NCBI RefSeq assembly: GCF_030812315.1
Contig: NZ_JAUSSM010000014.1
Span: 1-64,000, forward strand
Direction of reading: 5' to 3'
DNA from: Arthrobacter oryzae
GTDB taxonomy: Bacteria; Actinomycetota; Actinomycetes; Actinomycetales; Micrococcaceae
DNA: 64,000 nucleotides
Positions 33,611-41,156 of the stretch are shown here, in pieces. The notes beneath the pieces were generated by a model that made no database searches, was not told where the DNA came from, and saw only the letters and a program-made list of their open reading frames with translations. A program made the translations under genes and the position numbers. The number at the start of each line of letters is the position of its first letter. The first letter of the stretch is position 1.

Positions 33611-34442
33611 AGGGGATTCCGTCTGGCGGGCGGCGGCGCAACTTCACGCGGCCCTGGCCGGACAGCAGCTCACAGCATCCGACTTCCGGGTGCCCAGATT
33701 TGCCACGCTCAAGCTGGACGGCTGGACCGTAAACGAAGTGGTTCCGCGCGGCAAACATCTCCTGATGCGGCTTCAGGGCCCGGCGGAGGAACAGCTGACC
33801 ATCCACTCCCACCTGAAGATGGAGGGCACCTGGCAGGTGTACCCGCCGGGCGGCCGCTGGAGGAAACCGGGGTTCACGGCACGGTGCGTGCTGCGCACCG
33901 CCACCGCGGACGCCGTCGGGTTTTCCCTGGGCACCCTGGAAGTGGTCCGCACTGCTGACGAAGACTCCGTCGTGGGCCACCTCGGGCCGGACCTCCTGGG
34001 GCCGGACTGGGACATGGCGGAGGCGGAACGCCGGCTGCTTGCCGCGCCCGAGGTTCCCATTGGCGTGGCCCTGTTGGACCAGCGCAACCTGGCCGGCATC
34101 GGCAATATCTACCGCTGCGAGGCGTGCTTCCTTTCCGGCATCCATCCCGCTGCACCTGTCTCCGAGGTGACGGACCTTCCCGCCATCATGGCCGATGCCA
34201 AGCAGTTGTTGGAGGCCAACCTGGGGCCGGGCAGGCGGACCACCGTGCTCAACGCCCGGGGAACGCCCGTGGGCCGGCAAGCCGGTAGGCCTGGATACTG
34301 GGTATACCGCCGTGAGCACCAGCCGTGCCTGAAGTGCGGCACGCCCATCCGCCGCGGGGTCCTCGCCAGGGAGACGGGCACGGAGGAGCGGGACATCTAC
34401 TTCTGCCCGAAATGCCAGCCCCCGCCGGGAACGAACGCCTAA
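33603..34442 (+). CDS. nei: Fpg/Nei-family DNA glycosylase (endonuclease VIII, Nei2 type)
   Basis: A 279-residue bifunctional DNA glycosylase/AP lyase for oxidised bases. Catalytic Pro2-Glu3 (MPEGDSVW), Lys in PRGKHLL, the H2TH segment DQRNLAGIGNIYRCE and a C-terminal zinc finger (Cys242, Cys245, Cys268, Cys271) are present. The GTG start overlaps the lhr 3' end by 8 nt, so it is translationally coupled to lhr; the pair is a recurrent actinobacterial repair unit. Confidence 0.93.
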   Translation: MPEGDSVWRAAAQLHAALAGQQLTASDFRVPRFATLKLDGWTVNEVVPRGKHLLMRLQGPAEEQLTIHSHLKMEGTWQVYPPGGRWRKPGFTARCVLRTATADAVGFSLGTLEVVRTADEDSVVGHLGPDLLGPDWDMAEAERRLLAAPEVPIGVALLDQRNLAGIGNIYRCEACFLSGIHPAAPVSEVTDLPAIMADAKQLLEANLGPGRRTTVLNARGTPVGRQAGRPGYWVYRREHQPCLKCGTPIRRGVLARETGTEERDIYFCPKCQPPPGTNA

Positions 34443-34454
34443 TTCGGACGGGAA

Positions 34455-34483
34455 CCGGCGCCCTGCCTTCAGGCGGGCGCCGG
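34455..34483. terminator. Bidirectional hairpin between nei and yczE-like gene
   Basis: CCGGCGCCC (34455-34463) pairs with GGGCGCCGG (34475-34483), and inner GCC/GGC extends the stem with one bulge. It lies between two convergent genes and lacks a clear T-tract. Confidence 0.6.
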
Positions 34484-34491
34484 GGCCTCAC

Positions 34492-35157
34492 TCAGGCAGC
34501 CGACACCGCGGCCTCGGACGGCTCCCCTACTCCGGGTCCGCCGGCCTGGTCGCCACCCTTACCGGCAGCGACCTTTCGGGTTTCCGGCACGGTGAACCGC
34601 GGCAGCAGCAACTGCACCAGCGGGCCGATCGCCAGGGCATAAACCACCGTGCCAACGCCCACGGATCCGCCCAGCAGCCAGCCCGTGCCCAGGACCACGA
34701 TCTCGATTCCGGTCCGCGACGTCCGGACCGACCAGCCGGTTCGCCGGGCCAGCCCGGTCATCAGTCCGTCGCGGGCACCGGGGCCGAACCGGGCTCCGAT
34801 GTAGCAGGCCGACGCGATCCCGTTCAGCAGCACGGCCCCCGCCAGCATGCCGATCTGGCCGCCCAGGTGCGAGAACTCCGGGATCAGGGCCAGCCCGACA
34901 TCCGCGAATACACCCACCAGAATGGCGTTGCACAAGGTGCCGAATCCTGGCCACTGCCGCAGCGGAATCCACAGGAGCAGGACGAGGAAGCTGACAATGA
35001 CAACCACCGCTCCGATGGACAGTCCGGTCTTCCCGGCAACGCCCTGGTGGAAAACGTCCCACGGGTCAAGGCCGAGTCCGGCACGGATGAACATGGCCAG
35101 CGAAATGCCGTACATGGCCAGGCCGGTGAACAGTTGAAGGAGTCTGCGGGTCATCAT
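34492..35157 (-). CDS. YczE/YitT-type five-helix membrane protein
   Basis: A 221-residue membrane protein with about five hydrophobic segments. LFTGLAMYGISLAMFIRAGLGLDPWDVFHQG and GIASACYIGARFGPGARDGLMTGL are the signature blocks of the YczE family. GGAGG touches the ATG at 35166 directly but sits 9 nt before the ATG at 35157, so the latter is the better start. It is divergent from a MocR regulator, an arrangement conserved in many bacteria. The transported substrate is unknown. Confidence 0.85.
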   Translation of the reverse strand: MMTRRLLQLFTGLAMYGISLAMFIRAGLGLDPWDVFHQGVAGKTGLSIGAVVVIVSFLVLLLWIPLRQWPGFGTLCNAILVGVFADVGLALIPEFSHLGGQIGMLAGAVLLNGIASACYIGARFGPGARDGLMTGLARRTGWSVRTSRTGIEIVVLGTGWLLGGSVGVGTVVYALAIGPLVQLLLPRFTVPETRKVAAGKGGDQAGGPGVGEPSEAAVSAA

Positions 35158-35174
35158 GAAATCCATCCTCCGTC

Positions 35175-35218
35175 AAAACTGGCCTTGTAATCCATATCCA
35201 GTTTGAGATACTGGCTAC
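35175..35218. promoter_or_regulatory. Promoter and MocR-type operator between yczE-like and mocR
   Basis: Plus-strand promoter TTGTAA (35185-35190), 16-bp spacer, GATACT (35207-35212), 6 nt before the mocR ATG, so leaderless. CCAGT-N7-ACTGG (35198-35214) is a palindrome over the -10, and a further ACTGG at 35178-35182 lies exactly 32 bp (three turns) from the last half-site. This fits a MocR dimer site controlling both directions. Confidence 0.65.
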
Positions 35219-36712
35219 ATGTCCGGCTCCCTTAACCCCACTGCACTGGCACGGCTCCTCGGCGGGTGGAACCGCGGCGCGGCCCCCGCCTACCGCGAGC
35301 TGGCCGACGTCGTACGCCTCCTGGTCCTGGACGGCCGTGTCCCGCTGGACATGGCGCTGCCCAGCGAGCGGGCACTGGCCGAAACCCTGGGGGTCAGCCG
35401 GACCACGGTGACCGCCGCCTACTCAAGCCTGCGCGAGCAGGGGTTCCTCAGCAGTCGCCAGGGCAGCCGTGGCCGGACCTGCATTCCGCGGCGCATGCCG
35501 CCGGGGGTCAACGGCCCCGGCGGCGCCACCGACCTGATCAGCCCGACCGCCCTGGCCGGCGCGCCGGGACTGGCGCCACCACCCGGCCTCCTCGACCTCG
35601 CCTACGCGTCCCTGCCGGCCAGCGGCGAAGTGGTGCACCGCGCCTTCGCCGCCGCACTGACGGAGCTCCCGGCGTTGCTTCCCGGATTTGGCTACGACGC
35701 CATTGGCATTGCCCCGCTCCGTGAGGCAATCGCTGCGCGGTATTCCGACGCCGGGGTTCCCACCACGGCCGACCAGATCCTGGTGACGTCGGGCGCGCAG
35801 CATGCCCTGAACATCGTGCTCCGCACCCTGGCCGGCCGGCAGGACAAAGTGCTCGTGGACCACCCCACCTACCCGCACGCCCTGGATGCCATCCGCGCCA
35901 GCGGCTGCCGGCCGGTGCCGGTTGCCCTCCCCCACGGGCACGGCTGGGACGTGGACGGCATGGAAGCCGCCATGATGCAGCAGCGCCCCAAGATGGCCTA
36001 CGTGGTGCCGGATTTCCACAACCCCACCGGCCGGATGATGTCCGATCCCCAGCGCCGCGGGCTTGTCCAGGCAGCTGCCGCAGCTGGAACGGTGCTGGTG
36101 GTGGACGAGACACTGCGCGAACTGAACCTCGACGGCGTCGAGACGGCCCCGGTGGCGGCCTTCAGCCCGGCCGTGGTCACCATTGGATCCCTGAGCAAGT
36201 CACACTGGGCCGGGCTGCGCACCGGCTGGATCCGTGCGGGCAGGTCCCTGATCCAGCGCTTCGCCGCCGCCCGGACCACCATGGACCTGGGCGGACCCGT
36301 GGTGGAACAGCTGGCTGCCGCACATCTGGTCCGGTCGTTCGCCGAACCGCTTCCGGCCCGGCTGGCGGCCCTCCGCGAGAACCGGGCCGCGCTGCTTGAG
36401 CTGCTCACCGGAATCCTCCCCGACTGGCAACCTGAGCGGCCCGACGGCGGGCTGAGCGTGTGGTGCCGGCTCCCTGCGCCGATCAGCACCGCGCTGACGG
36501 TCATCGGCCCCGACGTCGGGGTCAGGCTGGCGGCAGGCCCTAGGTTCGGCGTGGGCGGAGCCTTCGAACACTACCTCCGCGTTCCCTTCACGCTTCCGCC
36601 TTCGCAGCTGGAGACCGCGGTGCTGGCCCTTCGCTCTGCCAGGGAAAAGCTCGACGCCGCACCCCAGCTGCGGCGCAGCCTCCGGCACACGCCCGCCGTC
36701 GCCATCGCCTGA
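35219..36712 (+). CDS. MocR-family regulator (GntR HTH fused to aminotransferase domain)
   Basis: A 497-residue regulator. Residues ~15-90 form a GntR winged HTH (PLDMALPSERALAETLGVSRTTVTAAYSSLREQG); the rest is a fold type I aminotransferase domain with the PLP-binding Lys327 in GSLSKSHWAGLRTGW. Domains of this type sense PLP adducts. It probably controls itself and the divergent YczE-like gene. Confidence 0.93.
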   Translation: MSGSLNPTALARLLGGWNRGAAPAYRELADVVRLLVLDGRVPLDMALPSERALAETLGVSRTTVTAAYSSLREQGFLSSRQGSRGRTCIPRRMPPGVNGPGGATDLISPTALAGAPGLAPPPGLLDLAYASLPASGEVVHRAFAAALTELPALLPGFGYDAIGIAPLREAIAARYSDAGVPTTADQILVTSGAQHALNIVLRTLAGRQDKVLVDHPTYPHALDAIRASGCRPVPVALPHGHGWDVDGMEAAMMQQRPKMAYVVPDFHNPTGRMMSDPQRRGLVQAAAAAGTVLVVDETLRELNLDGVETAPVAAFSPAVVTIGSLSKSHWAGLRTGWIRAGRSLIQRFAAARTTMDLGGPVVEQLAAAHLVRSFAEPLPARLAALRENRAALLELLTGILPDWQPERPDGGLSVWCRLPAPISTALTVIGPDVGVRLAAGPRFGVGGAFEHYLRVPFTLPPSQLETAVLALRSAREKLDAAPQLRRSLRHTPAVAIA

Positions 36713-36784
36713 CCCGGAGGGTCCCCCGACGGTCCCCCGACGCGGGGCGGCAGCCGGGCTCCGGCGACGCGGCACCCGTCTTAT

Positions 36785-36842
36785 GACGCGCAAAGTGCCT
36801 GGCGCGCACGGTATTCCTGTAGCGCCAGGCATTTTGCGCGTC
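36785..36842. repeat. 21-bp inverted repeat (long intergenic stem-loop)
   Basis: Arms 36785-36805 and 36822-36842 are complementary with one G/T wobble around a 16-nt loop; a partial further copy of the arm end (TGCGCGTCG) is at 36853-36861. It lies between convergent mocR and SRPBCC genes in the 196-bp gap 36713-36908, which holds no gene. It may act as a terminator or be a dispersed repeat. Confidence 0.8.
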
Positions 36843-36908
36843 GACAGGCAATCTGCGCGTCGCTGAGCAGGGCAGGTCCGAGGCCGGCCCCTGGAAGCCC
36901 GAAGGGCG

Positions 36909-37601
36909 CTACGCGTAGACCTTCCCGAGGTAGTCGCCCCAGGCCTTGGCCGTGGACTCCGAATCTCCGCTGCCGCTGAAATCGTGGACGGTCATGCCCA
37001 CCGGTGCACCGAAAACGTTGCGGCCAAAGAACCGGTACATGGTGTCCGCGGTCCGCAGGCCCAGGAAGTTCTCGTTGGAGAAGTCCACCTGCCCCTTGAG
37101 CCGCCCGACGCCGTCGACCTCCACGTCGAACGTGTCCCCCTGCGACGCAGCCTCCACGCCGAGGGCCTTCTTCAGCCGCACAAAGCCTTCCGGTGTCTGC
37201 GAGGCTTCGGGGCCCTGGACGTCCGTGAACACCACGGGCTGGCCGTCGAAGTACTTCAGGTACTGGCCCAGCGTGTGGAGGTAGAACTCCGTGTGCTTGC
37301 TCGCGCCGTCGTACTGCTGGTCCCAGTTGTCCGCGAAGATGCCGCTGTGCACGTAATCGAGCTTGGCGCGGCCGCCGTCGAGCGGTTCCAACACGTGCTC
37401 CAGCTGGTTGAACCAGCCATCCGGCCCGTCCATGCGCGACACCAGGTGCTGAGGGTACTCCTCAACGGTCTTCACGTCCGGCCATTGGTCGGTCGGGAAC
37501 ATCCAGCCGGGCGTGCCCTTGGTAACGGCCTCCCAGACACGCTCCGGAGTGCCGGGCAGCTCGGTGTCGTAAACAATCTCAAATTCACGGTTGTCAGTCA
37601 T
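36909..37601 (-). CDS. SRPBCC/AHSA1-domain protein
   Basis: A 230-residue START/Bet-v1-fold protein: FEIVYDTELPGTPERVWEAVTKGTPGWMFP opens the domain and GGRAKLDYVHSGIF..FYLHTLGQYLKYFDGQP continues it, with a second half ending DFSGSGDSESTAKAWGDYL. These proteins bind hydrophobic ligands. ATG 37601 overlaps the arsR 3' end by 8 nt, giving the common ArsR-SRPBCC two-gene unit in which the regulator controls the pair. Confidence 0.88.
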   Translation of the reverse strand: MTDNREFEIVYDTELPGTPERVWEAVTKGTPGWMFPTDQWPDVKTVEEYPQHLVSRMDGPDGWFNQLEHVLEPLDGGRAKLDYVHSGIFADNWDQQYDGASKHTEFYLHTLGQYLKYFDGQPVVFTDVQGPEASQTPEGFVRLKKALGVEAASQGDTFDVEVDGVGRLKGQVDFSNENFLGLRTADTMYRFFGRNVFGAPVGMTVHDFSGSGDSESTAKAWGDYLGKVYA

Positions 37602-38226
37602 TGTCCTGCTCCTGTTCCTTTTCCCCGGTCGGGGTGGTTTTGGGTTGCTTGAGTGCCGGATGAAGCGCGACGACCAGGCGGTGCTTCCGCCCGCCCGCCC
37701 CGCCGTCGTCGTCGTGATACTTGTCCACCAGCCGGGTGACCGCAACGCCGAGCTCCTCGGCAAAGGCGGCACGGTCAGCGGCCGTGCGGAAGGTGATTTC
37801 GCCGTCGATCGCGAACGTTGCGAGTTTCTGCCGCGCGGCGGCCGCGCCGGCGATGAGCTTCCCCACTTCCTGGACCATGCGCCCGGCGAGCGCCAGCAGC
37901 CAGAAGGCGGAGAACCGGTCTGCAAAACGGTGCGGATCGGGCGCCACGGAGGCCAGCGCCACGGGCGAAATGAGGTAGGACGCCGCGGTGGCCTGCAGGA
38001 CGCGCTCCGTGACGTTGCCCTTCCGGCGCTCCTCAACAAGCTCCACCAGGCCGTGCCGCTCCAGAGCTTTGAGGTGGTAGTTCACCTTCTGCCGCGGCAG
38101 CCCCACCTTCGCGGCGAGCTGCGTGGCCGAGCCGGGCTCCGCAAGCTCCTGGAGGATGCGGGTCCGGATCGGGTCCAGCGAGGCTTCGGCCGCCGCCGGG
38201 TCCTCAATCACTTCGATGTCCAACAT
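37594..38226 (-). CDS. ArsR-type winged-helix regulator
   Basis: A 210-residue regulator. The N-terminal wHTH reads LDPIRTRILQELAEPGSATQLAAKVGLPRQKVNYHLKALERHGLVELVEERR; the remainder is a helical domain and a Lys/Glu-rich tail. It has no obvious Cys metal site. A strong promoter (see 38233-38283) places TSS at or near the ATG. It is coupled to the SRPBCC gene. Confidence 0.9.
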   Translation of the reverse strand: MLDIEVIEDPAAAEASLDPIRTRILQELAEPGSATQLAAKVGLPRQKVNYHLKALERHGLVELVEERRKGNVTERVLQATAASYLISPVALASVAPDPHRFADRFSAFWLLALAGRMVQEVGKLIAGAAAARQKLATFAIDGEITFRTAADRAAFAEELGVAVTRLVDKYHDDDGGAGGRKHRLVVALHPALKQPKTTPTGEKEQEQDND

Positions 38227-38232
38227 GGCTCA

Positions 38233-38283
38233 AGTATCGCCACCGACAATTTTATTTGTCAAGAACTTTTTTACCGTCGGTGG
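38233..38283 (-). promoter_or_regulatory. arsR promoter with overlapping palindromes
   Basis: On the minus strand: -35 TGACAA (38256-38261), 17-bp spacer, -10 GATACT (38233-38238), then 6 nt to ATG. GACAA-N6-TTGTC (38245-38260) lies in the spacer and -35, and an outer CCACCGAC/GTCGGTGG pair (38240-38247 and 38276-38283) brackets it. This is a classic self-repression architecture. Confidence 0.7.
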
Positions 38284-38316
38284 TGAGTTCGCGGGAATGG
38301 TACCGGATCGCCGGAA

Positions 38317-38351
38317 GGTTCCGGCGAACTGGCACGGTTCCGGCGAACTGG
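38317..38351. repeat. 16-bp direct repeat upstream of the pseudouridine synthase gene
   Basis: GGTTCCGGCGAACTGG occurs at 38317-38332 and 38336-38351 (period 19), about 50 bp before the -10 (TAGAAT, 38399-38404) of the next gene. It could be an activator site or a small duplication. Confidence 0.6.
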
Positions 38352-38410
38352 GCGTCGGGCCGTTCGCACCACCGAAACGGCAGGAGCAGGCCGCAAAGTA
38401 GAATGGACCG

Positions 38411-39358
38411 GTGATGCAATCCCCCCTCCCCGTACGCGACGGCGTGAACGCGACCCGCCTGCGCCTCCCCAATGAGGGGCCCTGGGACACCGCCATGGAC
38501 TACATGATGCATCGCTGGGGCCACATCGACCCGCAGGGCATCGAGGACCGTTTCGACGCCGGCGAGATCGTGGGCGAGGGCGGCGTTCCCCTCGACCGGC
38601 GCACCAGGCTCGAGGACCACACCTTCATCTGGTACTACCGCACGCTCCCTCCGGAGACGCGGCTGCCCGTCGAGCTCAGCATCCTGCACCAGGACGATCA
38701 CATCCTCGTGGTGGACAAACCCCACTTCCTGCCCACCACCCCGGGCGGCACCTACATCCAGGAATCGGCCCTGGTGCGGCTCCGGAACCAGCTGAACCTC
38801 CCGGACCTGATCCCCATGCACCGTCTGGACCGCATGACGGCCGGCTTGCTCCTGCTCTCCACCAACCCGGAGACACGCGGCAACTATCAGGTGCTCTTCG
38901 AGAAGCGCCAGGTCCAGAAGGAGTACGAGTGCGTGTCCGCCGCGGAACCAGCAGCGGGATATCCCGCCGTCGACTTCCCCGTGGTGGTGCGGAACCGCAT
39001 GACCAAGTCCCGCAGCTACCTCCTCGCCGAGGTCATCGACGGCGAACCCAATGCGGAAACCCGCATTGAACTGCTGAAGACGTTCGACGCCGGCACTCAC
39101 GCAAGTGAACCGACGCGCCGGGGTCTGTACCGGCTTGAGCCGCACTCGGGGAAGACCCACCAGCTCAGGGTTCACATGGCCTCGCTTGGTCTGGGGATCG
39201 TGAACGATGCCTTCTATCCCGATCTGCTGGACAAGGCGCCGGACGATTACACCCGGCCTCTCCAACTCCTGGCACGCGGGATCCGTTTTGTGGACCCCAT
39301 CACCAAGCAGCCGGTGGAATACCGCAGCAGGCTTCAGCTCAGCGAAGCCCCGGCCTAG
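38411..39358 (+). CDS. RluA-family pseudouridine synthase
   Basis: A 315-residue RNA pseudouridine synthase. Catalytic Asp140 lies in HRLDRMTAGLLLLS; ILVVDKPHFLPTTPGG and SGKTHQLRVHMASLGLGI are the other family blocks. The N-terminal ~70 residues are a variant S4-like region. The RNA target is unknown. TAGAAT is 6 nt before GTG 38411 (ATG 38414 also possible), so the mRNA is probably leaderless. Confidence 0.92.
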   Translation: MMQSPLPVRDGVNATRLRLPNEGPWDTAMDYMMHRWGHIDPQGIEDRFDAGEIVGEGGVPLDRRTRLEDHTFIWYYRTLPPETRLPVELSILHQDDHILVVDKPHFLPTTPGGTYIQESALVRLRNQLNLPDLIPMHRLDRMTAGLLLLSTNPETRGNYQVLFEKRQVQKEYECVSAAEPAAGYPAVDFPVVVRNRMTKSRSYLLAEVIDGEPNAETRIELLKTFDAGTHASEPTRRGLYRLEPHSGKTHQLRVHMASLGLGIVNDAFYPDLLDKAPDDYTRPLQLLARGIRFVDPITKQPVEYRSRLQLSEAPA

Positions 39359-39398
39359 TAGGGGCAAGCCGTCCCTCGGCGTGAAAATGAGGTACCTT

Positions 39399-40043
39399 GT
39401 GCCCATGGACCTGGGCAACGCTGACACCTGGGGGGCCGCGATCTATTTCTGGATCATCCCCATCGTCCTGGGCGATGCCATTTTCCCGCCCATCCCCTCC
39501 GAAATGGTGGTGATCACGGGCGGCGCACTCTCCGCGGAAGGCCGCGCCAACTTCCTGCTGGTGGGCCTGCTTTCCGCCCTCGCCTCCTGGATCGGCGACG
39601 TTGTGGTGTTCCAGTTGTTCAAGCGCCGCCTCAGCCATGTCCTGGACCGGTGGCGGTGGGGCCGCAAATTCCACAGCGGAATCCACACGGCCATTGCCAA
39701 GGCGGGCCGTTCCACCACCTACGGCGCCATCATCGGTGTCCGGTTCATTCCGGGAGGCCGGCTCGCGACGTCTGCCGCGGCGGGCATCGCCGATGTCACC
39801 ACCCGGTCATTCAGTTTCTGCGCAGCGCTGGGCGCCGTTCTTTGGGCCACCTGGCTCGTCGGACTCGGCTACTTCACGGGTTCCGCGACCAAGCTGCCGT
39901 TCTGGGCCAGTTCGCTGATCGGCGTTGCTGTCGGGCTGGTGATCGGCGGCGTGGTGGGCATGATTGTCACCCGCCGCCGCGGCAGCCGTTCGCTCGTGGA
40001 CGAGCCAACCGATGACATCCGGCCCGATACCGCACCGACCTGA
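39399..40043 (+). CDS. DedA/VTT-domain membrane protein
   Basis: A 214-residue DedA-type protein (lipid scramblase/flippase family). FPPIPSEMVVITGGALSAEG near residue 30, the cytosolic WRWGRKFHSGIHTAIAKAG and GAIIGVRFIPGGRLATSAAAGIADV are the characteristic reentrant and G-x3-RF-xPG blocks. It starts 41 nt after the pseudouridine synthase. GAGG sits 6 nt before GTG 39399; ATG 39387 and 39405 are in-frame alternatives. Confidence 0.85.
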   Translation: MPMDLGNADTWGAAIYFWIIPIVLGDAIFPPIPSEMVVITGGALSAEGRANFLLVGLLSALASWIGDVVVFQLFKRRLSHVLDRWRWGRKFHSGIHTAIAKAGRSTTYGAIIGVRFIPGGRLATSAAAGIADVTTRSFSFCAALGAVLWATWLVGLGYFTGSATKLPFWASSLIGVAVGLVIGGVVGMIVTRRRGSRSLVDEPTDDIRPDTAPT

Positions 40044-40058
40044 CGCGGCACGTTCGCG

Positions 40059-40364
40059 CTAGACGGGAGCCCAGCGGCCGCGGCTGCGGCGGAGCACCAG
40101 AAGTGTACCTGTCACCGCAACGCGTTCGACGGCGTCGCGCATCATTGCTGCCGATTCCCGCGCCTGGTTGTTCTCACCGGTGAACTCCGTTGCCTCCACG
40201 AGGAAACGGAGGTTCAGTTCCGGCACGCCGCCTGCGATCTGGAGCTGGTTCGATTCCACGTGGTGCCGTGTTCCAAGCGCCTCGACGGCGGCAGCCATCA
40301 CGGCCTCGGGAGCGTTTCCAGGCTTCAGCCCGGTGATCTTGAGTCTGGTCTGGAACGAAGGCAT
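40059..40364 (-). CDS. Small conserved actinobacterial protein
   Basis: A 101-residue protein MPSFQTRLKITGLKPGNAPEA... with a beta-alpha-beta pattern (LNLRFLVEATEFTGENNQARESAAMMRDAVERVAVTGTLLVLRR). The family has no function known to me. TAGGGT 7 nt before the ATG is a likely -10. The gene is flanked by inverted copies of GTTCGCGCT (40052-40060) and AGCGCGAAC (40383-40391). Confidence 0.7.
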   Translation of the reverse strand: MPSFQTRLKITGLKPGNAPEAVMAAAVEALGTRHHVESNQLQIAGGVPELNLRFLVEATEFTGENNQARESAAMMRDAVERVAVTGTLLVLRRSRGRWAPV

Positions 40365-40559
40365 AAAAACAACCCTAGCGTCAGCGCGAACCGGCAGGTA
40401 ACAACCTCAAATCCGCTTCCACGGGGCATGAGCTGCCAGTTCGCGTTAGCCTCCCGGGGAAGTGTCCGTGTCGCGAACCGGGGCGGCCCAGCGCTCCTCG
40501 ATGTCAGTTCAATGGAACAGATCCCCAGGGCGACGGCGACAGACAGGGCGGCCCACCCC

Positions 40560-41098
40560 AAACGCTCTCTCACTTGGCGCCGGAAGCCTTGTTGGTGGTA
40601 ACTCCCACGAGCATCAGAGGTCTAGGATGCAGCTAAGCAGTTTGAGGGGTGCTGCCCGAGGCGGAAGGGACGGCGTCTATGCGGGTGGTCCGGAACGCGA
40701 AAACGGTATCCGTCGTGGCCGGTGGGGTCCTGGTGGTTGCGGGGTGTCTCGGCGTGTGGCTGGCCGCAAAGCTTCAGGCCGGACAGGAAGGCGCCAGAGT
40801 GATGCGGGCGCAGGCAGCGGATACCCTTCCCGTCATCCTGCCCCTCATCATGTCGCCAGACTGGGCCCACCAGTTCCTCCCGGCCCGGTGCGTGGCGCCG
40901 ACACGCCGGGACGCAGCGACAATCGACATCCCGCCACACACCGTGTCAACGAACTCTGTGCGGGTATTCGGAGGGAAAGACCGCCATGAAACGCTCCATC
41001 AATCAGAGCGTTGCAACGACCATATGACTTTGCCCGCAAACGCTCTCTCACAGGTGAGAGAGCGTTTGGGAAATACCGACAGGAAGTGAGAGAGCGTC
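40560..41098. repeat. Segment bounded and filled by CGCTCTCTCAC repeats
   Basis: CGCTCTCTCACTT (40563-40575) and its inverse AAGTGAGAGAGCG (41084-41096) form 13-bp terminal inverted repeats around ~510 bp. Inside the right end, AAACGCTCTCTCAC (41038-41051) and GTGAGAGAGCGTTT (41054-41067) make a near-contiguous 14-bp palindrome, and AACGCTC/GAGCGTT (40990-40996 and 41006-41012) is a shorter relative. Four copies of one motif in a short interval suggest a small palindromic mobile or dispersed element (MITE/REP-like). No transposase is present. Confidence 0.6.
40679..41089 (+). CDS. Uncertain 136-residue ORF with N-terminal membrane helix
   Basis: ATG 40679 is preceded by GGAAGGGA at 9 nt. The product starts MRVVRNAKTVSVVAGGVLVV, a likely signal anchor, but the C-terminal half has atypical composition and the last codons and stop are made by the CGCTCTCTCAC repeats. 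It may be a decayed or element-borne gene. Confidence 0.35.
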   Translation: MRVVRNAKTVSVVAGGVLVVAGCLGVWLAAKLQAGQEGARVMRAQAADTLPVILPLIMSPDWAHQFLPARCVAPTRRDAATIDIPPHTVSTNSVRVFGGKDRHETLHQSERCNDHMTLPANALSQVRERLGNTDRK

Positions 41099-41156
41099 GG
41101 TGGTTGGAGGTGGCCCGGCGGCGTTATCCGGCCAGGGGGCCACCCCGGCTTGCGGG

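Noticed and set aside
40325..40573. 82-codon minus-strand frame starting MRERLGWAALSVAVALG with a signal-like N-terminus
   Set aside because: The start is generated by the GTGAGAGAGCG repeat, it overlaps the small conserved gene by 40 bp, and the C-terminal half is unlike protein.
40848..41051. 67-codon minus-strand frame starting MRERLRAKSYG
   Set aside because: Again begins in the GTGAGAGAGCG repeat; no ribosome binding site and no constraint visible.
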